From contig CAIYMZ010000051.1 of the NCBI GenBank assembly GCA_903927415.1, positions 1 through 10,359 of the forward strand: DNA of 10,359 nt. The letters are read 5' to 3'. Source of the stretch: an uncultured Alphaproteobacteria bacterium. GTDB taxonomy: Bacteria; Pseudomonadota; Alphaproteobacteria; Rickettsiales; UBA1997. Below the pieces are notes generated by a model. The model was given only the letters and a program-made list of their open reading frames with translations. It ran no database searches and was not told the DNA's origin. The position numbers and the translations under genes are program-made. Positions 1-6,877 of the stretch are shown here, one piece after another; the first letter of the stretch is position 1, and every line of letters begins with the position of its first letter.

Positions 1-65
1 TGACGAACTAAAAAATTGAGGTCGACTTCTTCAGGTTTGAAGGAGCTTTGGTATATCCTGGATTT

Positions 66-905
66 CTAATGACGGATCTGGGTTGAGCAAAGGTAATCGC
101 GCAAAGCCTCGCGCCAATCACAACAAATCTCATTATTTGCCATTGCTGAAAATTTTGGACGCCGTGCCGGACGAGGAGATTCTTCACTCTTCACCGACAT
201 CACCTCAATTTTCATTTTACAAATTTTAAAGATTTCTTTGGCGAATTCGCACCAAGTTGTCACTCCGCTGCCGCAGATGTGGTAAGTTCCAAACGGCTTT
301 TTTTCTTCGATTAATTTTTTGACTCCAGCCGCCAATTCACGCGTCCAAGTTGGACAGCCAAATTGATCATCAACAACTTTAATGATGTTTTGTTTTTGCG
401 CCAAATTGAGCATCGATTTCACAAAATTTTTACCATGTTTGCCGTAGAGCCAGCTGGTTCGAACGATGTAATGCTGTGGATTAATTTTTTTAACACTCTC
501 CTCCCCCGCAAGCTTCGAAGCACCGTAAATATTGAGCGGATTAGTGGCATCATTGACAAAATAAGGTGCGCCTTTTTCGCCATCAAAAACGTAATCTGTG
601 CTGATGTAAAGAATCGGCAGATTTTTTTCTGCTGCTGCAGCAGCCACGTTTCTTGCGGCTTCAGCGTTAATTAAAAAAGCCAGATCCCGACTAGATTCAG
701 CCTCATCAACTTTGGTGTAAGCTGCAGCATGAAGAACAAAATCAAACTTTTTTTCTGCAAAAAATTTTTTCACGGCAAAAAAATCCGTCACATCGAGATC
801 AGATTTTTTTGCCGCAATAACCTCGTATCCCCATCGCGTGAAAAGCTCGCAAGCATCTTGGCCGAACATTCCACCAGCACCGGTGATGAGAATTATTTTT
901 TTCAT
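66..905 (-). CDS. rfbD: dTDP-4-dehydrorhamnose reductase (RmlD)
   Basis: This cytoplasmic NAD(P)H-dependent short-chain reductase carries out the last step of dTDP-L-rhamnose synthesis, reducing dTDP-4-keto-L-rhamnose to supply rhamnose for surface polysaccharide. The 279-residue protein opens with a Rossmann nucleotide-binding loop, TGAGGMFG (residues 8-15). It then shows HAAAYTKVDEAE (59-70), STDYVFDG (102-109) and the catalytic YxxxK in YGASK (Y127, K131), followed by RTSWLYG (149-155). This is the full RmlD motif order, and the length is slightly short of the usual 290-300. The start ATG (complement of 903-905) directly follows the rfbC stop with no spacing, so it is probably translated by coupling. 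The last seven residues (CSTQIRH) are not family-like; the stop is TAG. The family assignment is very secure. Confidence 0.94.
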   Translation of the reverse strand: MKKIILITGAGGMFGQDACELFTRWGYEVIAAKKSDLDVTDFFAVKKFFAEKKFDFVLHAAAYTKVDEAESSRDLAFLINAEAARNVAAAAAEKNLPILYISTDYVFDGEKGAPYFVNDATNPLNIYGASKLAGEESVKKINPQHYIVRTSWLYGKHGKNFVKSMLNLAQKQNIIKVVDDQFGCPTWTRELAAGVKKLIEEKKPFGTYHICGSGVTTWCEFAKEIFKICKMKIEVMSVKSEESPRPARRPKFSAMANNEICCDWREALRDYLCSTQIRH

Positions 906-1454
906 TTAGAAGAAAATTTTGGAATCTTTTAGCAGTGGCAAAATTTGATCTTTTGCGGAAACAATTGGGCTTTCAACTCGCCAATCAATCGCCAAATCAG
1001 GGTCATTCCACCTGATTCCAAATTCAGATTTTGGATCATATTCTTCCGAAACTTTGTAAAAAATTTTTGCAGCTTCCGACAAAGTTGCAAAGCCATGGGC
1101 AAAGCCTTTTGGGATATAAAGCATCAGGTTATTTTCTGCTGAAAGAACGATTCCAAAATATTTTCCAAAAGTTTTTGAGGATTTTCGCAGATCAACTACC
1201 ACGTCGTAAATTTCACCACTCAGGCAATACACCAATTTCGCCTGCTCTTTTCCCGCAGCCTGAAAATGCAACCCGCGCACCACTCCACAACTTGAGTAGG
1301 AATAATTATCTTGCACAAAATTATCGCTAATTCCGTTTTTTTGAAAATCGGAAAATTTGTAAGATTCGTAAAAATGTCCGCGCTCGTCGCTAAAAATTCG
1401 TGGCGCAATTATTGCCATTCCAACAAATTCATTTTTTGTAAAATTAAAATTCAT
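906..1454 (-). CDS. rfbC: dTDP-4-dehydrorhamnose 3,5-epimerase (RmlC)
   Basis: This cupin-fold epimerase converts dTDP-4-keto-6-deoxyglucose to dTDP-4-keto-L-rhamnose, the substrate of the rfbD product encoded next. The 182-residue length is normal for the family. Visible motifs are DERGHFYES (23-31), QDNYSYS (48-54), VVRGLHFQ (58-65) containing the catalytic His63, VDLRKSSKTFG (87-97), the cupin motif IPKGFAHGF (114-122) and Tyr133, which matches the catalytic tyrosine position. All key residues appear intact. The start ATG shares an ATGA with the mrp stop, and the TAA stop abuts the rfbD ATG. This indicates one transcript with translational coupling. rfbA and rfbB, needed for the earlier steps, are not in the window and may lie beyond its left edge or elsewhere. 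Confidence 0.95.
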   Translation of the reverse strand: MNFNFTKNEFVGMAIIAPRIFSDERGHFYESYKFSDFQKNGISDNFVQDNYSYSSCGVVRGLHFQAAGKEQAKLVYCLSGEIYDVVVDLRKSSKTFGKYFGIVLSAENNLMLYIPKGFAHGFATLSEAAKIFYKVSEEYDPKSEFGIRWNDPDLAIDWRVESPIVSAKDQILPLLKDSKIFF

Positions 1455-2236
1455 AAAATTTTTTTAGAAATTTCTTCAAAGATTTTTTTTATCGCAAAGT
1501 TTTTTAAAACCGCCATTTCTCTCTTCTCTACCGCATCAGATATTTCCTGCATCAAGGGCAGTTCGCCTAAAAATTTAATTCCTGATTTTTCTGCTAATTT
1601 TTTGGCGCCATCTTCTCCGAAAATATATTTTTTTTCACCGTTAATTTCGAGGAAAGACATGTTTTGAATCAGACCTAAAATCGGAATTTTTAATTTTTCA
1701 AAGCAGTCGATCGACTTCACCACATCAATCACCGAGAGGCTTTGCGGCGTTGAGACAATCACCACTCCCGCCAGTGGAAATTTTTCGGCAATGCTCAAGT
1801 AAACGTCGCCCGTGCCGGGAGGCATGTCGATTACCATCACATCGACTTCTTTGTCGTCAGATTTCCAATTCACGCTGCGAATTAATTGGTAAAGAATTTT
1901 TGTAACCATCGGGCCACGCCATACTCCCGCCTGTTTTTCATCGATTAGTGAGCCGATTGAAATACATTTCACACCGTGCGAAACCATGGGCAGAAGCAGC
2001 TCGTCTCTTGATTGCGGCTTGCCGGATAAATTCATCAAATGCGGAATTGACGGGCCGTAAATATCGGCGTCAACCAGCGCCACACCAAGTCCTGATTGCT
2101 TCAAGCTCACTGCCAAATTGCAGGCAATTGTCGATTTTCCTACTCCACCTTTCGCCGAAGCCACAGCAATAATTTTTCTTACACCAACGACATCAGGAAT
2201 TTGCTGCATAAAATCAGCTAAAGTTTTTTCTGTCAT
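1451..2236 (-). CDS. mrp: Mrp/ApbC-family P-loop ATPase, Fe-S cluster carrier
   Basis: This is a cytoplasmic P-loop NTPase of the Mrp/NBP35/ApbC family, thought to carry and deliver Fe-S clusters to apoproteins. The 261-residue protein has a deviant Walker A, SAKGGVGKST (27-36, signature Lys29 and Lys34), VDADIYGPSIPHLM (55-68), WRGPM (106-110), the Walker B-like DMPPGTGD (137-144) and QNMSFLE (191-197) followed by IFGEDGAKKLAE. The N-terminal MIP18/DUF59 domain of longer Mrp proteins is absent, leaving only about 20 residues before the ATPase core. The C-x-x-C that binds the bridging cluster in enterobacterial ApbC is missing after the NMS motif, where the sequence reads EINGEKKY; this also seems usual among alphaproteobacterial homologues (from memory). 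It is the first gene of a minus-strand run with rfbC and overlaps it by 4 bases. Confidence 0.94.
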   Translation of the reverse strand: MTEKTLADFMQQIPDVVGVRKIIAVASAKGGVGKSTIACNLAVSLKQSGLGVALVDADIYGPSIPHLMNLSGKPQSRDELLLPMVSHGVKCISIGSLIDEKQAGVWRGPMVTKILYQLIRSVNWKSDDKEVDVMVIDMPPGTGDVYLSIAEKFPLAGVVIVSTPQSLSVIDVVKSIDCFEKLKIPILGLIQNMSFLEINGEKKYIFGEDGAKKLAEKSGIKFLGELPLMQEISDAVEKREMAVLKNFAIKKIFEEISKKIL

Positions 2237-2324
2237 TATTTGAAAATGGGATTGAAAAGGATGAGAGCCTCACTAGATCAGCTTTTCTTTTTCAAACTAA
2301 TTTTAAGTCTTTTCAAAAACAACG
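2237..2324. promoter_or_regulatory. Divergent intergenic region between mrp and hflK
   Basis: These 88 bases separate two genes transcribed away from each other, so promoters for both the mrp-rfbC-rfbD run and the hflK run should lie here. The stretch is very A/T-rich. I cannot pick a convincing -35/-10 pair in either direction, nor an operator-like palindrome. The call rests on gene layout only. Confidence 0.4.
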
Positions 2325-3503
2325 ATGTTAAAACTTTTCATGAACAATGGCCCGTGGGGACCGTGGAACAATTCCGGCAAAAATACTAATCCTGAGCAAA
2401 ATTTTGGATCTCAAAAACCGCAAAAACCCAACGCAAATTTTGATGATTTTTTTAAAAAAAGTGAGGAGTTTTTCAAAAAAATTTTTGAACAAAATAACAA
2501 AAATAATGGCGGAAATAATGGCGGCGGCGATGATTCCGGCAACGATAGGTGGAAAAAAATTTTCGATAAATCTTCAAAGTCAGTCGCCGGACTTTTTATT
2601 CTCGGATTTATTTTGCTGTGGCTGATGCTTGGCATTTACAAAGTTGACCCAGATGAAAACGCTGCCGTGCTTTATTTCGGCAAGTTTTATTCAATCGCCA
2701 CTCCGGGCTTAAATTACCACATCCCTTACCCTTTTGGCCAAGTGATTAAAAAAAGCGTAACCGTGGTTAACACCGAAGAATTTGGCTTTTCTTCCAACTC
2801 CAAAAAGTCTGAAAAAAGAAATTTTGACGCTGAAAGCCTGATGCTCACGGGCGATGAAAACATCGTCGATATTGAGTTCCAAGTACAATGGCAAATTGCC
2901 GACATCAAAGATTTTATTTTTAACATTGCTGAGCCAAACCAAGCAATCCGTAAATCTGCCGAAAGCGCGATGCGTGAAATCATTGCACGAGCACCGATTG
3001 CCGACGCTTTATCCGACGGCAAAAAAAGAATTGAACAAGAAACTCGAGATTTATTGCAGCAAACTTTGGATTCCTACGGCGCCGGTGTACGCATTACTCT
3101 GGTGCAACTGCGCCGCGTTGATCCACCGCTACAAGTAATCGACGCTTTCCGCGATGTACAAACCGCCAAAGCCGACAAGGAAAAAGAAATTAACCAAGCA
3201 CAATCCTACGCCAATGACATCATCCCACGAGCACGTGGAACTGCATCACAGGTGAAGGAACAATCTGAAGCTTACGCCAACGAAGTCGTCGCCAATTCGC
3301 AAGGTGAAGCAGGAAGATTTTTATCGGTTTACAACCAATATGCCAAAGCAAAGCAGGTGACAAAAAAACGAATTTATTTGGAAACGATGGAAAAAATTTA
3401 TCGCGACATGGATAAAATTTTTATCGATAAAGGCGCGGCAAAAGCGGGTGTGATGCCATATTTTCCGCTGAATGAATTGCCACAAACGAAAAAACCGAAT
3501 TAA
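2325..3503 (+). CDS. hflK: HflK, FtsH-modulating SPFH membrane protein
   Basis: HflK forms a large inner-membrane complex with HflC that surrounds the FtsH protease and modulates its turnover of membrane proteins. The 392-residue protein has an N-terminal cytoplasmic tail rich in Asn, Gly and Lys (about 1-85). A single membrane segment follows at about 87-105 (AGLFILGFILLWLMLGI), then a SPFH/band-7 domain starting at YKVDPDENAAVLYFGK (105-120) and a long helical, charged, coiled-coil-prone stretch with repeated QA/EA segments (about 270-350). An internal ATG at 2340 would give MNNGPWGPWN, which resembles the usual HflK N terminus (MPW...). Neither start has a Shine-Dalgarno sequence, so the start is uncertain by five codons. 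hflC follows after a hairpin-containing gap of 71 bases. Confidence 0.95.
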   Translation: MLKLFMNNGPWGPWNNSGKNTNPEQNFGSQKPQKPNANFDDFFKKSEEFFKKIFEQNNKNNGGNNGGGDDSGNDRWKKIFDKSSKSVAGLFILGFILLWLMLGIYKVDPDENAAVLYFGKFYSIATPGLNYHIPYPFGQVIKKSVTVVNTEEFGFSSNSKKSEKRNFDAESLMLTGDENIVDIEFQVQWQIADIKDFIFNIAEPNQAIRKSAESAMREIIARAPIADALSDGKKRIEQETRDLLQQTLDSYGAGVRITLVQLRRVDPPLQVIDAFRDVQTAKADKEKEINQAQSYANDIIPRARGTASQVKEQSEAYANEVVANSQGEAGRFLSVYNQYAKAKQVTKKRIYLETMEKIYRDMDKIFIDKGAAKAGVMPYFPLNELPQTKKPN

Positions 3504-3508
3504 CAAAT

Positions 3509-3557
3509 CCCCTCACCCTAGCCCTCTCCCACAAGTGGAGAGGGCTAGGGTGAGGGG
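3509..3557. repeat. Perfect 21-bp inverted repeat between hflK and hflC
   Basis: Bases 3509-3529 and 3537-3557 are exact reverse complements (21 bp) around a 7-base loop, CACAAGT. The arms are GC-rich compared with the surrounding DNA. The wording CCCTCACCCTAGCCCTCTCC with its complement matches, from memory, a REP-like palindrome seen in many proteobacterial genomes; read on the minus strand it gives the familiar spurious peptide PLHLWERARVRG. There is no T-run directly after it, so it is not a typical terminator. It ends 17 bases before the hflC ATG. Confidence 0.9.
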
Positions 3558-3574
3558 TGCAAAAACTTAAAACA

Positions 3575-4444
3575 ATGAACAACAAAACAAAAAAAATCCT
3601 AATCACCGCCACCATCGCTATCTCACTTTTTGCTGGCTCGATGTTTACTGTCGATCAACGTCAGCAAGTTTTGATTTTACAATTTGGTGAGCCGATCCGT
3701 GTCATCAACACTCCGGGAATCAAATTCAAATTACCTTTGTTGCAAAACACGATTTTTTTTGACAAGCGAATCATCGACCTCGTGATCGCCGAACAAGAGG
3801 TCATCGCCTCCGATCAAAAACGCCTCATCATCAATGCCTTCGCCAAATATCAGATTACTGATCCGCTAAAATTTTATACAACCGTAGCAAGTCTACAGGG
3901 CTTATCCAACAAGCTCTCCGGCATTTTGGATTCTAGTTTACGTCAAGTGATCGGCGAAGTTACTTTGAGCGAATTGCTCACTGAAAATCGTGGCGACATC
4001 ATGGCAAAAATTAAGGATGTAGTCAGCCACGAATCAGAAATTTTTGGTGTGAATATCGTTGACGTGCGTATCATGCGCGCTGATTTGCCGAAGGAAAATT
4101 CCGATGCAATTTTTGCTCGGATGCAAACTGAACGCGAAAAGGAAGCACGTGAGATCAGAGCTAACGGCGCGGAAGAAGCTGACAAAATTCGCGCCGAAGC
4201 GGACAAGCAAAAAACCATCATTCTCGCCGAAGCTAAAAAACAATCCGATCTCACTCGCGGAAATGGCGAAGCTGAAGCAATTAAAATCTACGCCAACTCT
4301 TACGGACGAGATCCAGAATTCGCTGATTTCTACCGCTCGATGAATGCCTACACCGAAGCCTTCAAAGGCGAAAAAACTAAAATGGTGGTTTCACCTGACA
4401 GCGAATTTTTTAAGTATTTTGGGAATATTAGAAACGCTAAATAA
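3575..4444 (+). CDS. hflC: HflC, FtsH-modulating SPFH membrane protein
   Basis: HflC is the obligate partner of HflK in the membrane complex that encloses FtsH. From the ATG at 3575 the protein has 289 residues. A membrane anchor lies at about 8-26 (ILITATIAISLFAGSMFTV), followed by the SPFH domain beginning VDQRQQVLILQFGEPIRV (26-43) and containing LRQVIGEVTLSEL. A long Ala/Glu/Lys-rich helical stretch with repeated AEADKQKT-type units ends in FFKYFGN. I chose this start over an in-frame GTG at 3557 because that GTG lies inside the inverted repeat and adds six residues unlike the family. No ribosome binding site is visible. The gene is co-directional with hflK and degP, an order also found in Rickettsia (from memory). 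Confidence 0.95.
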   Translation: MNNKTKKILITATIAISLFAGSMFTVDQRQQVLILQFGEPIRVINTPGIKFKLPLLQNTIFFDKRIIDLVIAEQEVIASDQKRLIINAFAKYQITDPLKFYTTVASLQGLSNKLSGILDSSLRQVIGEVTLSELLTENRGDIMAKIKDVVSHESEIFGVNIVDVRIMRADLPKENSDAIFARMQTEREKEAREIRANGAEEADKIRAEADKQKTIILAEAKKQSDLTRGNGEAEAIKIYANSYGRDPEFADFYRSMNAYTEAFKGEKTKMVVSPDSEFFKYFGNIRNAK

Positions 4445-4455
4445 CTCACCACTCC

Positions 4456-4485
4456 TCATCATTCCAGCGAAGGCAAGAATGATGA
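4456..4485. repeat. Short degenerate palindrome between hflC and degP
   Basis: TCATCATTC (4456-4464) and GAATGATGA (4477-4485) are perfect 9-bp complements around the 12-base loop CAGCGAAGGCAA. The core CATTCCAGCGAAGGC...GAATG resembles a decayed copy of the widespread bacterial repeat of the type TCATTCCCGCGAAAGCGGGAATGA (recognised from memory). It sits in the 69-base gap before degP. A transcript could form this hairpin, but there is no U-tract after it. Confidence 0.6.
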
Positions 4486-4513
4486 AGCATCTCAACTCAA
4501 CTATTCAAAAAAA

Positions 4514-6016
4514 ATGAAAAAATTTTTACTCTTTTTTTATTTTATCTCACTCTTCTCAGCTCAATCTCTCGCCCAAGATAAAAAATCTGCGAACGAGACA
4601 AAATCACCGGCCAAAATCACCTCTGAAAAGCCAGAACTCGCTTCACCAAAACAACTCGCAACTACCGGCTTTGCTGACATCATCGAAGAATTATTGCCAA
4701 CAGTTGTGAATATTTCTGCAACACAAGAAGTTCAATCTGGTGACGGAATTGACTTGCTTGGGGAGTTGCCAAAATCTCCACTTTTCGAAGATTTTAGAAA
4801 ACAACTCGAAAACCAATTTCGTGGTGGCGGTCAAAAGAAAAAAGTTTCTTCTATCGGCTCTGGATTCATCATCTCCAAAGATGGCTTGATCGTTACCAAT
4901 AATCATGTGATCGAAGAAGCAGATGAGATCACAATCAGCCTGAATGATGGCTCAAAATACAAAGCAAAAATCATCGGCATCGACAAAAAAACTGATCTCG
5001 CTTTGTTAAAAATTAATCCCGATCGTGAATTAAAATTTGCCAAATTTGGCGACTCCAACAAAGCCCGCATTGGTGATTGGCTCATCGTTATTGGCAATCC
5101 TTACGGCCTTGGTGGATCTGTATCAGTAGGGATAGTTTCGGCACGCGGCCGCGATATCACCAATGGTCAGTCTGACGACTTCATTCAAACTGATGCCGCC
5201 ATCAATAAGGGAAATTCCGGCGGCCCAATTTTTAACTCCCGCGGTGAAGTCATCGGCATCAGCACCGCAATCTTTTCACCTTCCGGCGGCGGAAATGTTG
5301 GCATTGGATTTGCTACCCCTTCCACAACTGCAATGCAGGTCGTAAATCAATTAAAAAATCAGGGTGAAGTCACGCGTGGGTGGCTTGGAGTTTCAATTCA
5401 AGATGTCTCTGAAGAAATTGCTGAATCGATGAAAATGGACAAGGCAAAAGGCGCCTTTGTTGTTGAAGTAACTAAAGGCGGACCAGCTGAAAAAGCTGGT
5501 ATTTTGCCAACTGACATCATCATAAAATTCAATGATCAAGAAATTACTGAGATGAAAATTTTGCCAAAAACCGTTTCCAAATATCCTATTGGGCAAAGCG
5601 CTAAGGTGTTGGTTTTAAGGCAGGGAGAGCTTAAAACCATCAAAGTAAAAGTTGAGAAAATGCGCGATGAAACTGCGCAGAAATCAGAACTAAAATCACT
5701 GGAAAAAAAGCAGATAATTAAGCCGGCTGGACAAATTCTTGGGCTCGGACTCGCTGAACTAAAAAGCAAAATTAAAAAAGGGAAAAGTGAATCTAGTGTC
5801 GAGGGATTGTTGGTTGCGGAAATCAATCCAAAATCTGAAGCGGCTGAAAAAGGAATTATGGTTGGAGACATTATTATCTCGGTAAATCAAGCACCTGTTA
5901 GCTCAGTTGATGCTTTGAAAGGCATCATCGAAGAGGCCACAAAATCTACAAAAAAACTTTTTCTCTTCATAAAGCGCGGCGAAAATAGTTACGCAATAGT
6001 GCTGACGATAAAATAA
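4514..6016 (+). CDS. degP: DegP/HtrA-family periplasmic serine protease
   Basis: This exported protease and chaperone degrades misfolded envelope proteins. The 500-residue protein starts with a signal peptide (1-20, cut likely after QSLA) and a polar linker. A trypsin-like domain follows with the triad His131 (TNNHVIEEA), Asp161 (KTDLALLKI) and Ser235 (NKGNSGGPIF), all intact. Two PDZ domains come next: the first at about 288-380, opening RGWLGVSIQDVSEEIAESM, and the second at about 405-498 with GLLVAEINPKSEAAEKGI. Two PDZ domains and this length are typical of DegP/DegQ/MucD rather than the single-PDZ DegS. It forms an envelope quality-control block with hflKC. The start follows an A-run with no Shine-Dalgarno sequence. 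ispE begins 5 bases after its stop. Confidence 0.96.
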   Translation: MKKFLLFFYFISLFSAQSLAQDKKSANETKSPAKITSEKPELASPKQLATTGFADIIEELLPTVVNISATQEVQSGDGIDLLGELPKSPLFEDFRKQLENQFRGGGQKKKVSSIGSGFIISKDGLIVTNNHVIEEADEITISLNDGSKYKAKIIGIDKKTDLALLKINPDRELKFAKFGDSNKARIGDWLIVIGNPYGLGGSVSVGIVSARGRDITNGQSDDFIQTDAAINKGNSGGPIFNSRGEVIGISTAIFSPSGGGNVGIGFATPSTTAMQVVNQLKNQGEVTRGWLGVSIQDVSEEIAESMKMDKAKGAFVVEVTKGGPAEKAGILPTDIIIKFNDQEITEMKILPKTVSKYPIGQSAKVLVLRQGELKTIKVKVEKMRDETAQKSELKSLEKKQIIKPAGQILGLGLAELKSKIKKGKSESSVEGLLVAEINPKSEAAEKGIMVGDIIISVNQAPVSSVDALKGIIEEATKSTKKLFLFIKRGENSYAIVLTIK

Positions 6017-6021
6017 TTTTG

Positions 6022-6877
6022 ATGTTCAAAACCTCCTGCCCCGCCAAAATTAATCTCTTCCTCAAGATTGTTGGCAGAAGGCCTGACGGCTATCACGGAT
6101 TAGAATCACTTTTTGCATTTTTGGATTTAGCGGATGAGCTAGAAGTAAAAAAAAAGCAGCGAATTTCAACTAGAAATCGACGGTGAATTCGCGCCATTTC
6201 TTGATCCAAAAAAAAATCTCTTCACCGAAATTTTAGATTTTTTTGCCGCAGAATTCGGCATCACAAAAAATCTTCACATCAAAATCAGAAAAAATATTCC
6301 TATCGGAGCTGGCTTAGGTGGCGGCTCCAGCGATGCTGCATTTTTTATGAAAGCATTGAATGAAATTTTTTTTTTAAATTTATCGAAGCAAAAATTGCGG
6401 GAGATTTCCCTCAAATTTGGATCGGACATCGCATTTTTTTTCGAAGATCGCGCCTCGCTAGTCAGAGGTCGCGGCGAAATAATTGAAAATTTTCCTAGCT
6501 TTGAACCGATCACGGCTTTGCTGGTGAATCCAAAAATTTTGCTTTCGACCAAAGAAGTTTTTCGAAAATTCGATGTCATGCTGAGCCTGTCGAAGCATGA
6601 TTCTAGCCCGAATATTGAATCATGCTTCGACAAGCTCAGCATGACATCGATGTTAAAAAACTTTCCCAACGATCTCACCAAACCAGCAATTTCAATACTT
6701 CCCATTATTTCCAAAATCCTCATCGAACTAAAAAGCTCCGGCGCCAGAATCACCAAAATGTCTGGTAGCGGCGCTAGCTGTTTTGGAATTTTTTCCGACG
6801 AAAAAAGTCTGGATGAGGCGGCAAAAAAATTTCCAGGATTTTTTGTGAAAAAGGTAAAAATTTTGTCTCATGTCTAA
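6022..6877 (+). CDS. ispE: IspE (CDP-ME kinase), interrupted by a one-base frameshift
   Basis: IspE phosphorylates 4-diphosphocytidyl-2-C-methyl-D-erythritol in the MEP isoprenoid pathway. From ATG 6022 the first frame encodes CPAKINLFLKIVGRRPDGYH (active-site Lys9) and ends at TGA 6184. The rest of the protein lies in the next frame, open from 6149 to 6877. Dropping one A from the nine-A run at 6147-6155 joins them into a 284-residue protein, normal for IspE. It has the GHMP ATP loop PIGAGLGGGSSDAA (93-106), GSDIAFFF with Asp135, and the C-terminal KMSGSGASCFGIF (245-257). About 27 residues (183-209) come from an inserted palindrome in the variable region after LLSTKEVF. Without slippage or sequence correction no intact kinase is made, since the first ATG of the second frame (6347) lies beyond the ATP loop. 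The gene lies 5 bases after degP and overlaps the next gene by 8 bases. Confidence 0.87.
6147..6155 (+). other. Nine-A run at the ispE frameshift
   Basis: The run of nine A follows GT at 6145-6146. The two ispE frames overlap only between 6149 and 6184, and this run is the one obvious slippery element in that overlap. Eight A would read V-K-K-S-S-E-F-Q and restore the frame. The cause may be a sequencing or assembly length error, a true mutation, or a site of polymerase slippage that restores part of the mRNA. Confidence 0.8.
6570..6650. repeat. 81-bp palindromic element inserted in frame in ispE
   Basis: Bases 6570-6603 and 6617-6650 are 34-bp inverted arms with one mismatch (6587 against 6633) around a 13-base loop. 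The whole is 81 bases, exactly 27 codons, so it leaves the ispE frame open. The arm core TGTCATGCTGAGC and TGTCGAAGCATGA matches a palindromic repeat I recall from many bacterial genomes. Because of the symmetry, both strands read almost the same peptide in the matching phase (DVMLSLSKHDS, then ESCFD-K/R-LSMTS). The situation resembles Rickettsia palindromic elements, which also lie in frame inside genes, but the sequence family is not shown to be the same. Confidence 0.88.

Noticed and set aside
1..65. Possible end of a neighbouring gene left of rfbD
   Set aside because: The plus frames all carry an early stop (TGA at 1, TGA at 16, TAA at 9), and the minus frames give only about 20 codons with no recognisable family or start. 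There is not enough sequence to support a feature.
3509..3557. Rho-independent terminator after hflK
   Set aside because: The stem is strong, but no T-run follows it and the partner gene hflC lies directly downstream, so termination would separate an obligate pair.
3557..3574. GTG at 3557 as the hflC start
   Set aside because: It lies at the tip of the repeat arm and adds six residues not typical of HflC; the ATG at 3575 gives the normal N terminus just before the membrane anchor.
3421..3615. A minus-strand open frame across the hflK-hflC hairpin
   Set aside because: It reads through the inverted repeat and gives the common spurious peptide WERARVRG; it also overlaps two well-supported genes.
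6366..6375. Run of ten T in ispE as a second frameshift
   Set aside because: The frame is continuous across it (E-I-F-F-L-N) and joins conserved IspE sequence on both sides, so no shift is needed here.
6274..6756. A 160-codon minus-strand open frame opposite ispE
   Set aside because: It is a mirror of the kinase gene, and the central palindrome makes it look protein-like on both strands. It matches no family and has no supporting context.
6347..6877. A separate 176-residue gene starting at ATG 6347
   Set aside because: It is the C-terminal part of IspE; its start lies after the conserved ATP loop, which continues in the same frame upstream to 6149.
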